Assembly: GCA_947652115.1 (NCBI GenBank)
Contig: OX393561.1
Span: forward strand, 32,710,179-32,774,178
Length of the DNA: 64,000 bases
Origin: Blastomussa wellsi
Taxonomy: Eukaryota; Cnidaria; Anthozoa; Scleractinia; Plerogyridae
Direction: 5' to 3'
Positions 1-12,928 of the stretch are shown here, in pieces. Position 1 is the first letter of the stretch. Every line of letters begins with the position of its first letter. Both the position numbers and the translations under genes were made by a program. The notes under the pieces were generated by a model. That model saw only the letters and a program-made list of their open reading frames with translations, made no database searches and had not been told where the DNA came from.

Positions 1-1088
1 ATTCACAAAGCTTTATTCGCAGCTTTAGAAGGCGAGGAGGATTATATTGAGGCACCTAACTTACTACCCAAAGTTAATTTATATATTACATAACTTTGTG
101 TAACAATTCACTGTTAATCTCCTCGCCTGTTTAGTTTGCTTAGTTTATTAAGCCACCTATTACCAATCAATTGTAACCATGATTATCTCCGGATGCTAAT
201 GATTGTATTTTATCTATAGTTTATTCCTGTCATTGTTGATAGTCTATTATTTGAAGCTTACAATTTGGTTTATTTTGTTCTTTTCTTTTTCTCCCTGCAA
301 AACTCGCTTCGACTAGCTTACGCTATATACAAGTTGTACATGTTCTTCTTTTAATTGTTTAATATTAATGAAGTTTATTGTTATTTATTGTTATTGTTTC
401 AATAACTGTTTATATTGGTTTTCGTGAGTTAGTTATGCAATTTGCTATTGAAGTGAAATGTTTATCAACTTTAAATAACACTGAATAAACGTTTAAACCA
501 TTTCAATTCGAAAAACGAAGATCTTCCTAAAAAAACTAAGATTTGCAAAAAAAAATCGCTAAGAAAACGAAGACCGTGGAGAGAGGCTCAAATGTACAGC
601 CGCCATCTTTTTCCGTACGATGGATTGAGTGTCGTAAAACCCAAATCAATGTTATAACTTTGGCCAATCATAAAGGACACATACAATCCAGAGTGTGTTC
701 GCGTGACGTCACGACGGCCATGTTGGAGGAGTACAACAAAGAAATGGCAGCCATGTTGGAGGAGTGAACGAGTCTTTTGGGAATTGAACTCTATTTTCAT
801 GCAAATTCTTCCTTTTGTTTCAGTAAAGCAATATGGATGCTAGTCACGTGAGCGAAAACACACTATACTCGAAGCAGATACATGCAGCCGGTGTGTAGCG
901 CGGGAAAACGAGCACGTGGTTGATTTCCGTGAAAAATGTCGGCACGTGTTAAAATGGTCTTGCGGAAGTTAGTTATCTGCTGGAAATTGTACTTTCGAAC
1001 TAGCAGACAAACACTGGTGTGTAGAGTTCTGGTATTTCTTGTCAGATTTCTCAGAGTAGTAATTAAATTCCACGTATGACTTTTATAG
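1..1088. other. Left edge: intron of CTNNBL1 with repeat fragments
   Basis: No CTNNBL1 exon was recognised here, so this is read as intron upstream of the exon at 1089. Positions 1-93 are open in the + frame and end in TAA, with a peptide beginning IHKALFAALEGEEDYIEAPN. It may be the tail of a mobile-element protein cut by the window edge, but I do not recognise it. Positions 623-800 hold repeat fragments listed separately. Confidence 0.5.
623..800 (-). repeat. Fragment of the 'GAGTGTCG' MITE joined to a CGTGACGTCAC repeat
   Basis: Positions 625-700 (gattgagtgtcgtaaaacc, then 'ggccaatcataaaggacac') match in reverse the right end of the inverted-repeat element at 17403-17674. Positions 700-800 contain cgtgacgtcacgacggccat, then 'ctctattttcatgcaaatt'. 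This is the same order as the repeat at 29606-29770. It is two dispersed repeats side by side rather than a gene. Confidence 0.6.
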
Positions 1089-4015
1089 GAAGTTCTTGAT
1101 GAAGGTGAGGAGATAGACGAGGCAATGGAGGACGAGTTTTACATGCGGAGACTGGACGCTGGTCTGTTCACCCTGCAGCTTGTAGACTGTATCATCATGG
1201 AAGTGTGCTGTTCTGGCGTCACCTCGGTAAGCAACACTGCTCACTTACGTGTGTTTGGATTGACTGTTTACTTTGTTTCCTTGACAATCCTCAACTGGGG
1301 AAAGCTGGCGGAACTGGGTCAGTTCTATTCTCTTTCGCTTCGCTCAGCCGAATAGAAACTATTTCTATTGTAAGTATATTAGCAAACAAGACAAGGGAAT
1401 ATGGAGGGAGCTGCCAGTAATGAATCGAGTTTATTAAAACCGTACAGTGCAGTGATTCATGTGACATAAGTTGCAGTTCATTATATTAATCGGTGGAACA
1501 TACGAAATGTAAGATACAGTTCATTACAACAATTGACAAATGGTAAACGCCATTGCGTACACTGTTGAGTTATGGATGCACGCGGGTGGTTGCTAAGCAC
1601 AATATAGGGAGGGATGTATTCTAAACGTGAAGCTTTTCATGTTCGCCAACCACAAAAAGAAGAAAAGGAGAGTAAACTCGTAAAGTTACACTTTCTTTTC
1701 TCTGCCTTTGATCGCTTACGCCATGTCGCTTCACATCTGCGCGCGCTAAACATCGTCAGCAGCGTACACCCATGGGCAAATAGTACACGCTAAATTGACC
1801 AATCAGAACGCGCGCTTTACCAAGTTGTGCTATAAATACACTTCAGTCAAACCAATCTAAATAAGAGGTAAAACTTAAGGAATAAAGAAAACATATGAAA
1901 ACTAGCTGTGTTTTAAAACTAAGAAAAATAAGCTCGAGTAAACTGACGGTCATGTGGTGTAATCTTCACAAGGATTGGTATATAAAGGTGCACGACACCC
2001 CAGTGGGAATTAACATAACAATATAGGCTAATTAACAATCAAAACAAACTCTGTACCTTTCTCCTGTCACAGACTGCAGTACCACTCAGTGTCGTAGAAA
2101 GGAAAGAAGGGGTAGCCTTTCTCTTACGTGACTAGAGTTGTAAATAAGCGTCATCAGTTTGCTTGTTTGATTTATACATGTAACGGTAACTTGCCTTGTG
2201 CCTTCACAGATAAAACAACGAGTGGTTACTCTATTAAACCAGCATGGCGGTACCTTGAAAGACATTAGAGCGATTATGAGAGGTGAGAAAAGCGGTTTCG
2301 TTGTGTATGGTTGCAAATGACTACGCTCCATTGTTTTTGTGTTGGAGTTTGTTTCCTTCCAAATTGCTTTGAGCAATCAGTGCCAACAGAGTTATTTTTT
2401 AGCTTGGTTGCCAAAACTGAAGCCTGTTGTAGTTTGGATCACGTGACTTTTTCAGTCATTGGGAAGCGTTATATTTACAGTTATCTGTAGAGAAAAATTT
2501 CCGTTGGGTGACTTACTTGACTTATTTCCTAGCATGGTAGAACCTCAAAAATATTATTAGTGAGTGTAATTTTCGCGTATCTAATATCAGCAGCGAAACG
2601 CTCCTGCGGCTTCAACAGGATTGAAACCTATTATCTGCGCGTTATCAGTGTTACGATCTACCATAGGTAATGTAATTGGACTGAGTGGAGTACAGTTCGA
2701 TCGATTAACGTTAACAAAATCGAAGACCGCGTAGCGGGAGTCCCATTTGATTTATCACGACACGACACGAATTCCTGTTACCAGTTAATCATAACTATAA
2801 CAAAATTAGAAATAAACTTCCGCAAAGCAAAAACCTGTTCACGATTTATCATCACTGTGATAAAAAAGCGATGTTTGAAAATGAAAGTTCTAGGGGTTTC
2901 AGCCGTATTAAGTTATTGGACACCTTGTCGTTGGACACTTTGTTATTGGACACTTATTTGGTGCGCGCGCTCAAATTTGGTCAAAATAGGGCGTGATAAG
3001 AACCAATCAGATTCGAGAATTTTGGTATAGTTATGATTAGACTTATTTAGACTTTTTAGAAACATGTCGACATTGAGTTCAATTTATTCCCGTTTCACTT
3101 TATTCAATGTCAAGGATTAGTTAGGAAATGGAGTGGATTGGTAAGGTTTTAGATCAGTTTTCTGTGCTATAGTTGAGGGCTCCATCAAACCCAACGAGGG
3201 ACCCAAATAGAACAAACCAACAAACAGCCACACTGTAGATAAGAAAATTACTGAATCAATCCTGTAACTTTGATATAACTACCTATTAACAACGCGAAAA
3301 ATGATCGTTCCTCTACGGTGACCGCGCGATATTTCCTTCCTCCTCCGGTAGGTAGCAGAGGGGTCGAAAAATCTTACAACTGTACTTTATAAAACATTGT
3401 GGAAAGTGCCGAAACAAGAAAAATCATACTGTTTGAACTTCAACCTCGTTCCCAGAGTCTCTCATCTGCTGGTCCTCTTGCTTCGGGACATTCTCGTCCC
3501 CATAGCACTTTCCGTTCTCTTAGCCGGTGGGGCCTTGGCACGAGAAACGAAGGGCTCTGGAGACATACGATTCAAGTCCGAGTTTCTAGAACTTCCGGAC
3601 TTCATTAATGTTTCGACGTGTTGTTTGTTTTAATGTGGCGGCCGGCGAACATTTTGACTTCCGTTTAAAATTTCTTTGTTCTCAACAGCCAATAAAAAGA
3701 ATTAGAATTTTTTGGAAAATCGCATGTCCCCAGAGCCCTTCGTTTTTCGTGCCAAGGCTGTGCCAGCTAAGAGAAACGGAAAGGGCTATGGGGCGAGAAT
3801 GGCTTCGGGAGGGCGGGAAGATGAGAGACCCTGGGAACAAGGCTTTCGTTCTTTCGCTTTAAGATGTGGACTCCGTGGTTTTGGTCAAAATCCAATTGCG
3901 GGTTTGTTTTGTTTGTGTCTAACCAGAATACGCTGCGAGTGTTGGAGATGCCAAGAGCAAAGAAAGCCGTGAGGCTGAAAAGAAGAGAATCCTGTCGCTC
4001 ATCGATCGATTTTAA
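1089..4015 (+). CDS. CTNNBL1: CTNNBL1 (beta-catenin-like protein 1), last three coding exons
   Basis: Three coding exons are visible: 1089-1226, 2210-2282 and 3927-4015 (TAA at 4013-4015). They give 99 C-terminal residues; the 5' part lies left of the window. Acceptors are ttttatag, cttcacag and taaccag; donors are gtaagc and gtgaga. The reading frame runs through both junctions (phase 0, then phase 1). The first exon carries EDEFYMRRLDAGLFTLQ, closely matching the 'EEEFYLRRLDAGLFVLQ' region of vertebrate CTNNBL1. The next starts IKQRVVTLL, and the last contains EYAASVGD and ends KRILSLIDRF. CTNNBL1 is a nuclear armadillo-repeat protein associated with the Prp19/CDC5L spliceosome complex. These residues belong to its C-terminal helical cap. 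A possible poly(A) signal ATTAAA lies at 4284-4289. The identity is from remembered family sequence, and no frameshift is seen. Confidence 0.93.
2680..3060 (+). repeat. Dispersed repeat A, copy 1 (uninterrupted)
   Basis: This stretch is collinear with 28064-28735. Shared landmarks are 'gcgggagtcc', 'cctgttacca', 'aatcataactataacaaaat', 'gtgatgtttgaaaatgaaag', 'ttattggacacttatttgg' and 'aagaaccaatcagattc'. It lies in the last CTNNBL1 intron. Its section at 2840-2857 (cacgatttatcatcactg) is the empty-site version of the MITE-filled site at 28261-28501. Confidence 0.7.
3443..3845. repeat. Foldback element in the last CTNNBL1 intron
   Basis: About 3447-3567 and 3724-3845 are inverted copies. The left arm begins 'cgttcccagagtctctcatc' and ends 'gaagggctctgg'. 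The right arm reads back 'gttcccagggtctctcatct' and 'gaagggctctgg'. The arms are about 120 bp at roughly 80-85% identity by eye. Part of the same repeat recurs near 4715-4790 (ctaggcgttctcctcctctt). No transposase is present, so it is a non-autonomous foldback. Confidence 0.75.
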
Positions 4016-7000
4016 TCGATAGCACCTTGCAAAGGCTGAACAAGTTCCGTTTTTTTGGCAGTGGTCGTCGTATTACCCGACTATTTACGATTTGTGAGCT
4101 TGCGGAGCTCTCGAGTCTACGAACATATTTGCATCAGCTGGCCAACATAACGAATATCGCGGGCACAGTCAATTTCTCAGATAGCGACTGAATTTATATT
4201 TTTCCCCAACTTTGTGCGCCGCCTATCAACTTGGCAACTTAGAACCAAGACTGTAGGACTTTAGCAGCAACTGTACAAATTTTATTAAATATTTGCTGAA
4301 AATGCATTCTGTTTCTACAAGATGTCTTTGCGGTGGAAAAACAAATGTCCTCAACCGGATGGGTTTTTGGCTACAATCTTGTTAAGACAGCTAAATCCTC
4401 GTCTGTTTGAGACTGCTGAGCTTTGATTCATGTTTCCACAGATCGTTCCGTCAATTTGCTATTGGCATTAATGAGTAGCTGGATCCCTTTTCCTTATAAA
4501 CATGAAAACAGTTTCGCGTAGCATCCCTCTTTTGGCGTCTTTGTTTACCCTTGTCAGGAGGCTAGCTTCCAAAAAGGAGCTCTCTCTTAAGTATGAGATG
4601 ATGTCGTGGAAATGTTTAACCTAAATTTGTCAGGTTTGCCAATTACAATCCTTCTCAATCTTCCTCATTGAAAGCCATCCTTGCTTCTTTTCGGTGTTTT
4701 CCTAGCCGTTTTCCAGCCTAGTCCCTAGGCGTTCTCCTCCTCTTTCGGACGAGTGCGAGGTTCACGGAATGGCCTGGGAACGCATGAGCTGGCTGTTCAG
4801 TCGGTGACGTCACGCGCGCCAAATCATGACTAAGCCCATATTGACCTGCTGTGACTACTTACCACCACACTTCACTGTTTCTCAGCTTACGGACTAAAAC
4901 AAAAGGAACGTTTTAATTAGCCCCTGAGATAAGAGCAGTACTACTTTAGTTTGGAGTTGTTTTAAACAGATGGCAATTTTCAAGCTGGCTTCGTTGATGC
5001 ATATTTATAACTATTTTTCTTGGAAGAAGGGGGAAATAGTTTAAAGTATCGTTCGTGCAGATGATAGACGATATGACTTTCCCTGCCGTAGAGACAATAG
5101 ATCACAATATCGCCTCAAATTTGACTGAAGGGCGCGTAGGCCTGCAGGCCAGCTGGTTGACTGGCGTCTGTGTGTTTGGTTTTATTCTCTTGGATCAACT
5201 TCTCTCCTGTTTATCCCAGAACGAGAGCGGGTTGCGTGACAAGTTCGCGTGACAAAATTAGTTTTAAATGCCCTGCTGTTCATAGCAGCATATAAGTTTC
5301 ATTCCAGGCTTGAGGCCGAAATGCCATCTCGCGTAAGTGTTATCCGTTGTGGTGAAAATCGAAAACGGTTGACAGCTGTTCAGCTGAATGGCTCTCCTTT
5401 GAAGCCGTGAAATTTTAAAAGAGGAAGTAAGGGCAAACGTCGTCTGCCATCTGGCGTTTTCTCGTGTACTTGCAGTGTCTGGCTAAACACTTTTCTTGTT
5501 TTATGTGTACCGGTAGTACATATGAATATAACCTGACCATCCTACATCCATGCATGCTCTGGAGCAATCAACAATATTGTTGTTTTCGTTATAAAAAACA
5601 CAAGTTGCACTTTTAGTGCCCCAGAGGAAGACAGGATCAGAGCCCGCGCCCCCGCATTTTTTGCAAAACATCGAGTCCCTTAGAGGCGAGAAAAAACCCT
5701 CGGATATACTTTCCCAACCCGCCCCTCCCCCACCTACGCCTTTCAACTGCTCGCCCCCACCGTGGTTGTTATTAATGCCCGTTTACCGAGTACTATTTTG
5801 GACATTGATCAGCGTGAAATGAAATAATAGTGCTACATTACTACAAGTGCTTCTTGATTTGGTCTGTTTTCGATGCTGTTTCGCTTGGTAGTTTGTAATC
5901 TCCTTGAAGCTGGGAGATTATTTAAATTAAGTTTCTAGCACTAAATGAATTATTTAGAGATACAATTATTACGAGTCATAGTGTATTATTTTCCCGCGAA
6001 TAATTAAGTGGAAAGCAGCTAACGATGTTTATACAACGTGATTCCTCTATTTTATTGCTGTTGGCTGTTGACAAGGTGTTTTATGTAGTTCAAGCGTCTA
6101 CATTTCTGTTGTTACTATGTAACATTCTTGATCAAAAATTTGTATGACGCTTTATAGTTCCAGCAATTCTTTTTTTTTATTAGGATTTGCTCCACGACGT
6201 TTACATCGGCATTTTTCTTGTGGCAATTGTTTTATTTATGAGTTAATGACAGCTAGTGATTTTCAGGAAAGCCATCAAAATGCCGAATGCAGCTAGCCAA
6301 AAGAGTTGTGACGCCAGAAGGCGATTCAGAATCGAAAGCAAGCCTTATGTTTTAGTGGAATATCCCCCGATAAAACGGAAGCTTTTAACTGCGGGAACTG
6401 ACAAGTCATCGTGAGAAACAAGTGTAGTGCTTACCATTTGACACTTTGTTTCATGTAAATAACTAGACGCTGTGTCTCAGAAAACGGGCGTCCTTTTTAA
6501 GCCGTAAATCATGCAGTTATTTTGGATTTAATGGCTTCCCACGTTTCCGTGACAACGTGTCTGTGCAATTCTGCAATTTTCTTTGGTGTGAATCGAAACT
6601 CGCGCACGTAATAAATTCTCGAATATTAAGAAAGCTAGGATGAAGCCGTCATAGTCAAGATAGTTCTTGTCTTACTAAAAGAACCAAAGTTTGAAAACAG
6701 CAAATAAGATGGGATTTTCCGTTAAGCTTTTCCGCTCTTTCCAGGTTTAGCATGCAGTGAAATTAATAACAGTACATGTCCTTTGTATTTCTAATTTCAT
6801 GCCACCAAAGTGTTTTTTTGTGGCCGTCAATTAAGCTTGTGGTTTACCTTCCATGCCATTCGGTGCTTTCGTAATTGAGCAATATTAGAGAGACATAAAC
6901 AGCGAACAAGAACCTTTTAAGCCGAGTGTGCGATTTTTTATTTAATTTTTGCGAAATATCTGGTTAGTCTTGCTTCCTTGTAAGAATAAAACTGTCAGAC

Positions 7001-7390
7001 TGTCAAATATAGCTTGTAAAATTCATCTTCATTTTTTAGTGCCCGATGTTATGAAAACGTTAATCGTGTTTAGAATTTATAGTTTCTAAAATATTTTTGA
7101 CATGAAAATGAGGTTTATGTGGAGATGTCCCCAAGCAAAATGAGAATTTACAATATTTATGATTCGTCGAGGTGATATTACATTAGGCGAAATAAGTAAA
7201 TTGCAAAATAAGAATTTCGCGTAGGAAGGAAGCTATAATTTTAAAACAGTGTTAAATGCTATGCACGGTTTTCCAAGCTCTTTTTCCAATATGGTTTGTT
7301 TTGCTTGGTGGCAAGAATCACTTTCTGGCGGAACTGACCGAATTGATAGACTTCTGCTTGTCATTTGGTCTGCCTGTAAACATTGAAAGC

Positions 7391-7484
7391 AAAATATATT
7401 TTTATTTTTATCCTGTATCAGTAAGCTGTCGAGGAGCAAAATATATTTTTATTTTTATCCTGTATCAGTAAGCTGTCGAGGAGC
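7391..7484. repeat. 47-bp perfect tandem duplication
   Basis: The unit begins aaaatatatttttattttta and ends gtcgaggagc. It occupies 7391-7437 and is repeated without a visible mismatch at 7438-7484. The identity points to a recent duplication or possibly an assembly artefact. No function is apparent. Confidence 0.9.
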
Positions 7485-8360
7485 GTTTTTTGACGGAAAT
7501 CACATTCAACAGGCTTGATGTAATGGTTTTGACCCGTGGTAAATTGATGGTTTTTTATACGTCATGGAAACCACGAGTGTTTTCAGGAACAATCTCCCGC
7601 GTGGGTTTTTATTTTTCTTTTGAGTGTAAATAAATCTTGTTTCAGGGTAAATTATAGTAGTTTGATTCTCAGCCCGGATGTCAACAGATAAAACCTAATT
7701 TTATTTTTTTCTCGAGTTTTATACCATGCCCTCTCTCGAATTAAAATAAAGAAAATATAAATATAGGAATGCTTTAAATTAGCGATTCAACTGCCAGTTT
7801 TAAAGTATTCAGTTCTTGAAAATCTTCAAATTTGATGTCCAACTCTCGCTTGAAAATTGGAGACAATATTAAAATCGGGCCTGACAGGTTTTGTGCGTTA
7901 AATGCCGAAAAAGAAAATAAATAACATACAATGTCGACAGAGGAAAAATTAAATACCTTACATCTCAGTCCAAGGGATTGAGGAATATCTCTAATTGATA
8001 CAAGAGAATTGAAAATTGCAAATATATTCTTTCGCGATTGCTGAGATAAGGCCCGAAAAAAATGCATAATATTAAAATAAGCGAGAATATTGTTTGAATC
8101 CCTACAAGTAAATCAGTAAAAGTGGTTAATAATATGGACTCGGAAATGTCGCTAATGAAGCTTCCTTTAATGGAAATTTCGACCAATGGTGTTAAAGTGT
8201 AAGCGGTTCAGCCAATCCGGCGACGGCTGGTCGCTTTTGGCGCGATTTCGCGCCCGTCAGGCCGCATTTACCGCCAAAACTCTGGTGCGACGTCGATAGC
8301 TCATGCATATTAATACACATAAATTATTTGTAATATTTTGTATGCAGATGAGTGGCCTGG

Positions 8361-8369
8361 CAACAGGTG
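8361..8369 (+). promoter_or_regulatory. CAACAGGTG E-box upstream of the Scratch gene
   Basis: The nine bases CAACAGGTG match the E-box core known to be bound by Scratch and Snail-family zinc fingers. The site is 518 bp upstream of the Scratch start codon at 8887. Such a site could allow autorepression, as proposed for Snail genes. A single 9-mer can occur by chance, so the functional reading is inference. Confidence 0.35.
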
Positions 8370-8886
8370 GCCCAACAAGTAGCCTAGAGATCTCGTCGAG
8401 CAGAGCTTACACGGCTCGAGTTCCCCTGTTCCACGGCAAACCCCGCCTCCAAAACACCCTGAATAATAGCCGAGATGTCTTGCTAATGGGCCTGAGGCCT
8501 TGTCTTGAGTGTTTATATCCCCCTTGCTTTCTGTTATTATCGGAAATGATTAGAAACTGCATTTTATTTGAAAGAGTCTACACTGGACAGCCACTAGGAA
8601 TCGCGTTTTGAGCCCGAGAGTCGGTGTGGGAGTTGGATTTGAATGAACATCGACCGGTGGTTTCCGGTTGGATTTTCTGAAAATTCTATAGGAACATGTG
8701 GGCCGCATGAAATATTGTTAATAGCTTCTGTTGACGGATGAGTGAGAGATGAGTTTCCAAGACAAGAATTATCTCGATTTATTATGCTGTGGTGGTGGCG
8801 GCGACTTCTCGGTTCTTTCCTGGAGAATGGCGAATTTTGTTCTAGAAAGAAATTTCGGTGTTGTCAGTGGATACTATTGCTGAGAA

Positions 8887-9833
8887 ATGCCGAAATCATT
8901 CTTGATTAAAAAGGCAAAAGAATATGGAAGCTTGTCTTCAAATCCCGGGTTCCAACACGACCCGGCTGTTACCGAAGGTGAGCGATATTTTTTTGCTAGT
9001 TTCAAAATTTTTATTTGAAATTTCATTTCTATTTTACACAATTTTCTGGTACTTGCTTTTGTATTTTACTTGTATGTTTCGTTTTGCGCCGAGACCTGAT
9101 ACAGAAATTTAGTTGATTGTATTCTCCTGGGTAACACCTGTTGGGTTTTTTTCACTCGCTTACCTTTTTAGGAGCCGCGAGCGAACCGGGAAAGGCATCA
9201 GTCTCACAATCCCAGCCACCCTCCAAGCGGAAACACCGTGAGAACGGTAAAAAAGCGAATGGGCTCGCTGAAGAGGACCCAGAAGAAGAATGTTTAGATG
9301 AAAACGGTAACTGTGTTGAAGATTTTAGCGCTGTTCGCCCGGATCGACGCCAGAAAGACGCTGAACTATCCAGCAGTGGTCGAAGTCGGTATGTATGTGC
9401 CGAATGTGGTAAATCGTATGCCACGTCTTCGAATCTCTCTCGACATAAACAGACACACAGAAGCTTGGACAGTAAGCTTGCCAAGCGCTGCGAACACTGC
9501 GGTAAGGCGTATGTGTCTATGCCAGCCCTGGCAATGCATGTTTTGACCCATAAGCTCCTTCACAAGTGCGACGTTTGTGGGAAAGCGTTCAGCCGGCCAT
9601 GGCTTCTACAGGGACATATGAGGTCTCACACGGGCGAGAGACCCTTCTTGTGTCCTGAATGCAACAAGGCATTCGCGGATCGTTCGAATCTCCGAGCACA
9701 CATGCAGACGCACTCCCCGCTCAAGCAGTTCAAGTGCGACCGCTGCGATCGAACGTTCGCTCTGAAATCATACCTCAATAAACACGCCGAGTCCGCCTGT
9801 GCTCGCGAGGTCACAACAAGCAAGGCCCAGTGA
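8887..9833 (+). CDS. SCRT: Scratch-family C2H2 zinc-finger transcriptional repressor
   Basis: The model has two exons: 8887-8977 and 9172-9833 (TGA at 9831-9833). They give 250 residues. Exon 1 starts with MPKSFLIKK, the SNAG repressor motif that recruits corepressors in Snail and Scratch proteins. Its donor is gaag|gtgagc. The acceptor ttttag and phase 1 rejoin the long zinc-finger frame, so the ATG-like start near 9141 is intronic. Residues about 50-75 are acidic and basic linker. Five zinc fingers follow: roughly 104-126, 137-157, 163-183, 191-211 and 219-240. The last finger ends in Cys (C2HC). The words [16 protein letters not shown] and [20 protein letters not shown] distinguish Scratch from Snail and Slug. 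It is a nuclear DNA-binding repressor, associated in other animals with neural differentiation. At 250 aa it is shorter than vertebrate Scratch, the reduction being in the linker. A CAACAGGTG site lies upstream. Confidence 0.94.
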
Positions 9834-12800
9834 GCGACAACGACACGATTGTTCGTTCTAGAAGCTGAGGTGAAGGAAACGTTTGAGTAAAGCATAGCTA
9901 AGATAGGTAGTTAATGTAGCTTTGTGATCGTGTGATGTTATTGGTTGTATAACCTGTAGAATGCTTATCGTGAAATTCAGGATGTAGATTTAAAATTGCA
10001 GATTTCACTATGCGAAAAAGACGCTGCAAAAATCGTGAAAAATTTTCAAGTTGAATTTATCTTAAGCCAAAGGATGAGCGTGTCATCATCAATCTGCTCA
10101 AATGTCTCATTTTAGAGACAAGCAACCAAGAGTATTAAGAGATTTAAGTTCTTTCTGGGAAAGAAAAAAATATATTGGCTGTCATTTTTGGTAGTATTTA
10201 TCTTGTGCGACAGCGAAAAAATAAGGGTATTTGTATTGAATGTTCCAGGGAAGTTGATTGGACTCCGCTGAAGAATGGTTTTCAGCGCTCCGGACTTTTT
10301 GTTTACCCGCTATACCACCAAGAGTTCGATTTCATTTGAAATCTTACGGGAATATATCAACTAAAATACATTCACTAAGGGAAATTCTCCTCTGGTTATT
10401 ATTAACCTTATTTGATAGGATGCAAATTTTTTTCCTATGCGTTGAAAACTTTCATAAGGGTGTTTGGCTCCTTTTCTTAGTGGTAAATTCGTTGTCAATT
10501 TTAGACTTGTTGGTTCAGTTGTATTTTGTATTCATTTTTCTTACGTTTTTAATATTAATAAGGGGCCATTTCCTTTACTTTCATACTGAATAATTCGATG
10601 GCGTCGATAATTTAGTCTGTCTTTTTATTTAAAAAGCGAATATACGCAAATTGAATCCAGAAAAGGAAAAAATATAGATCTATTTCCAAAGTTAGAATTC
10701 AGTTCGACATAGGCACACTGCAAGACAGCTTGTTTGCTATGTTTCATAAATTAAAATTCATAATTTATTCTTTCGCTAAAAACCACGTCTTTTGAATTAA
10801 GCAATTGTATTGAAGACGTGGTGAAGAACTTTGGTGTATGGTTTGGAAAGGATTTCCATTACAGTTGGGTTTCAAAGATAATTAAATAGAATTTTTAATT
10901 TCCCTCGCCATTGTGAGAAAATTGAGTGAGCCGCACGAAGAGATGTTTTAAACATCGAATTGTCAATTTAAAACTTTGAAATACTAGATCAAAGTTAGCG
11001 CGGAAAACAAGGAAGTCTGAGTATCGTTTTCTTTTCCACGGCCTTTTTATGCCCGTGGAATATTGGTGATCAAATTATATTATATTACTCTCGTTTTTCT
11101 CCGATAACAATCTTTCGTTGGATAGTGGAAAGGTTTGAATCCTAGCCGGATCATCTTTAGCAAAAGCGTTGTTCGCATAAAAACAGTTCTGATACCGGTT
11201 TTAAGCAGAAATTCCTGTTGACCTTTGGTCCGTTTAATTGCACATTTTCTGTGCAATTAGCTGAGTGCAGTTGACGCCTGTTAAAGAAATTGTAAAGTAT
11301 TATATTAGCGTTTTGGCAAAAGCTTGGACTGACTTAAAAGTTATTCTTGTCATGTTTTGATTTAAGAAGATTTGAAGATTTGATTTATGTTTTCTTATTT
11401 TGGAATTCTTCATTATGTGTCGATTCCCTTGGTTCGGGCATTTTGATAAACCAAGGTTATTTGCATGTACATAGTTACGAAATTTGTTCAGATGGTTGAA
11501 TTATAGCCGCAGAGTATAATTTAATAATTGTATATATACTGTGTAAAAAGTAGTTTGTGGAAAATGGATTTTAACCCTTTTAGTCGTGATCAGGATGAAA
11601 ATTCTCCGTAAATATCATTGAAAAGTGGGACATGCAGGTCATGGGAATTGAGAAAATGATCAGGGAAAGGAATTTGCGTTGAGTTGTAATCAACCTCTTC
11701 CGGCTGGTATTAGAAGACACGAATTTCGAGTAATAGGGATAATATGTATAGACATGGTGAAATCAGGGCTGTTGGGGTTAAGATACGATATTTATCGCAC
11801 TGTTAGTCAGACGATATCAGAGGACTTTTTGTTCTTATGGAACTCCTTAAGTTATCTCCCTCGGATTTCCAGATTATATCTGCGTACGGTGTTGTTAATA
11901 TTTATATTTCAGCTTGTATATTTTGAAAACCGGATTAAGTTAGATTCGCTATTTAGCCTTAAATTTTCTATTTTGCTACATTCAGAAAAATGCTATATTT
12001 TCGCTTTGCGTTAATCTGCTTATTTCACTAGTGGTGGAAATTTCCTTCTCATTTCGATGCAAGAAATGGAATGTAACTTAGCAGCAGGTCTGTAAACTGA
12101 ATCAGGGGGAATATTTTCTGTATTAACTACTTTAAAGACCCCTGTTGAGCACCTTAAAAGACCTGTCTTACGTCACAGGTCAAGTGCATATCACGTTGAT
12201 AATCTTTTCGTAATCTATTGTGGTTTTTCTTGTTCGAAGGAGGCCTTTGAAGTAAATGTATTCCTTTGTTGTGAATCTGATTAAACTGTGAGAGGTTGCC
12301 ATTGAGATTGTGTGCCTCTTGGGTCATTTATTTTCGCATTCACCAGCAGGCTACGACAAGTTTCGTGTTGAAAAACAATTTTTCATTGTTATATTTCGGG
12401 AAAAAATTAAAACTGAAAGTCTCCTACAGGTGTTCTTATAGAGCTTGCGCTGCGCTCGCTTATTAATAGAATTTAAAAAAAAAATAATCGCTTAAATTAA
12501 AAGGGCTTCGTCATCATATCTGAAGTCATATTCTTTTAATGCAAAAAATTGCCTTCAGTCAAAGGAAACCTGAAGGTAAACGTTTTTGTTTTCCAAGGTA
12601 GAAATACCAGAGATATAACAATAAGCTGAGAAGAAATAAGGTCGGCTTCGAATGAGGAAGATTGAGAAGGATTTAGATCAAAGCTTTTCAAGGCAATGTG
12701 TCAGAATTGACAGAACTCTTTTAAGGAAATAGGTGATAATATATTTCCGAGGATTGCTTCCGATAGCAATGATTACCTTTTTAGGAGAGGGGTGAGGAGG

Positions 12801-12928
12801 GGAGGAGTTTATCTTTCTTTTCCTATTTTGTCACACGATCGTGATTATCAAGCGAGAAATGCTATTGCACAAACCAAAAACTGATGTAATATTGTATAAA
12901 TTTAAAAGACGGTTGTGTTGTAAGTGTG

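Larger units (their letters stand above)
4016..8886. other. Spacer between CTNNBL1 and the Scratch gene
   Basis: No coding exon could be supported. The stretch presumably holds the CTNNBL1 3' UTR and the Scratch promoter and 5' UTR. It contains a foldback fragment near 4715-4790, a C-rich run around 5716-5760, and a 47-bp tandem duplication at 7391-7484. A G+C-rich patch at 8215-8300 is a plausible promoter. Two spliceable-looking ORFs (5061-5140 and 6280-6414) have acceptors or donors but no recognisable product and were not called. Confidence 0.5.

Noticed and set aside
5055..5252. 65-residue ORF with an acceptor-like cag at its start
   Set aside because: The peptide matches nothing known to me and lacks supporting neighbours.
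6280..6414. Coding exon starting MPNAASQKSCDARRRF, with a plausible acceptor before it and a gtgaga donor
   Set aside because: It has no recognisable homology and no partner exon in phase. The Scratch protein already has a proper SNAG start at 8887.
8303..8611. 102-residue ORF just upstream of Scratch
   Set aside because: No domain was recognised. It is more likely promoter or 5' UTR sequence.
11679..12014. 111-residue ORF in the Scratch-TENT4 spacer
   Set aside because: The composition is that of translated A+T-rich non-coding DNA, with no motif and no splice partners.
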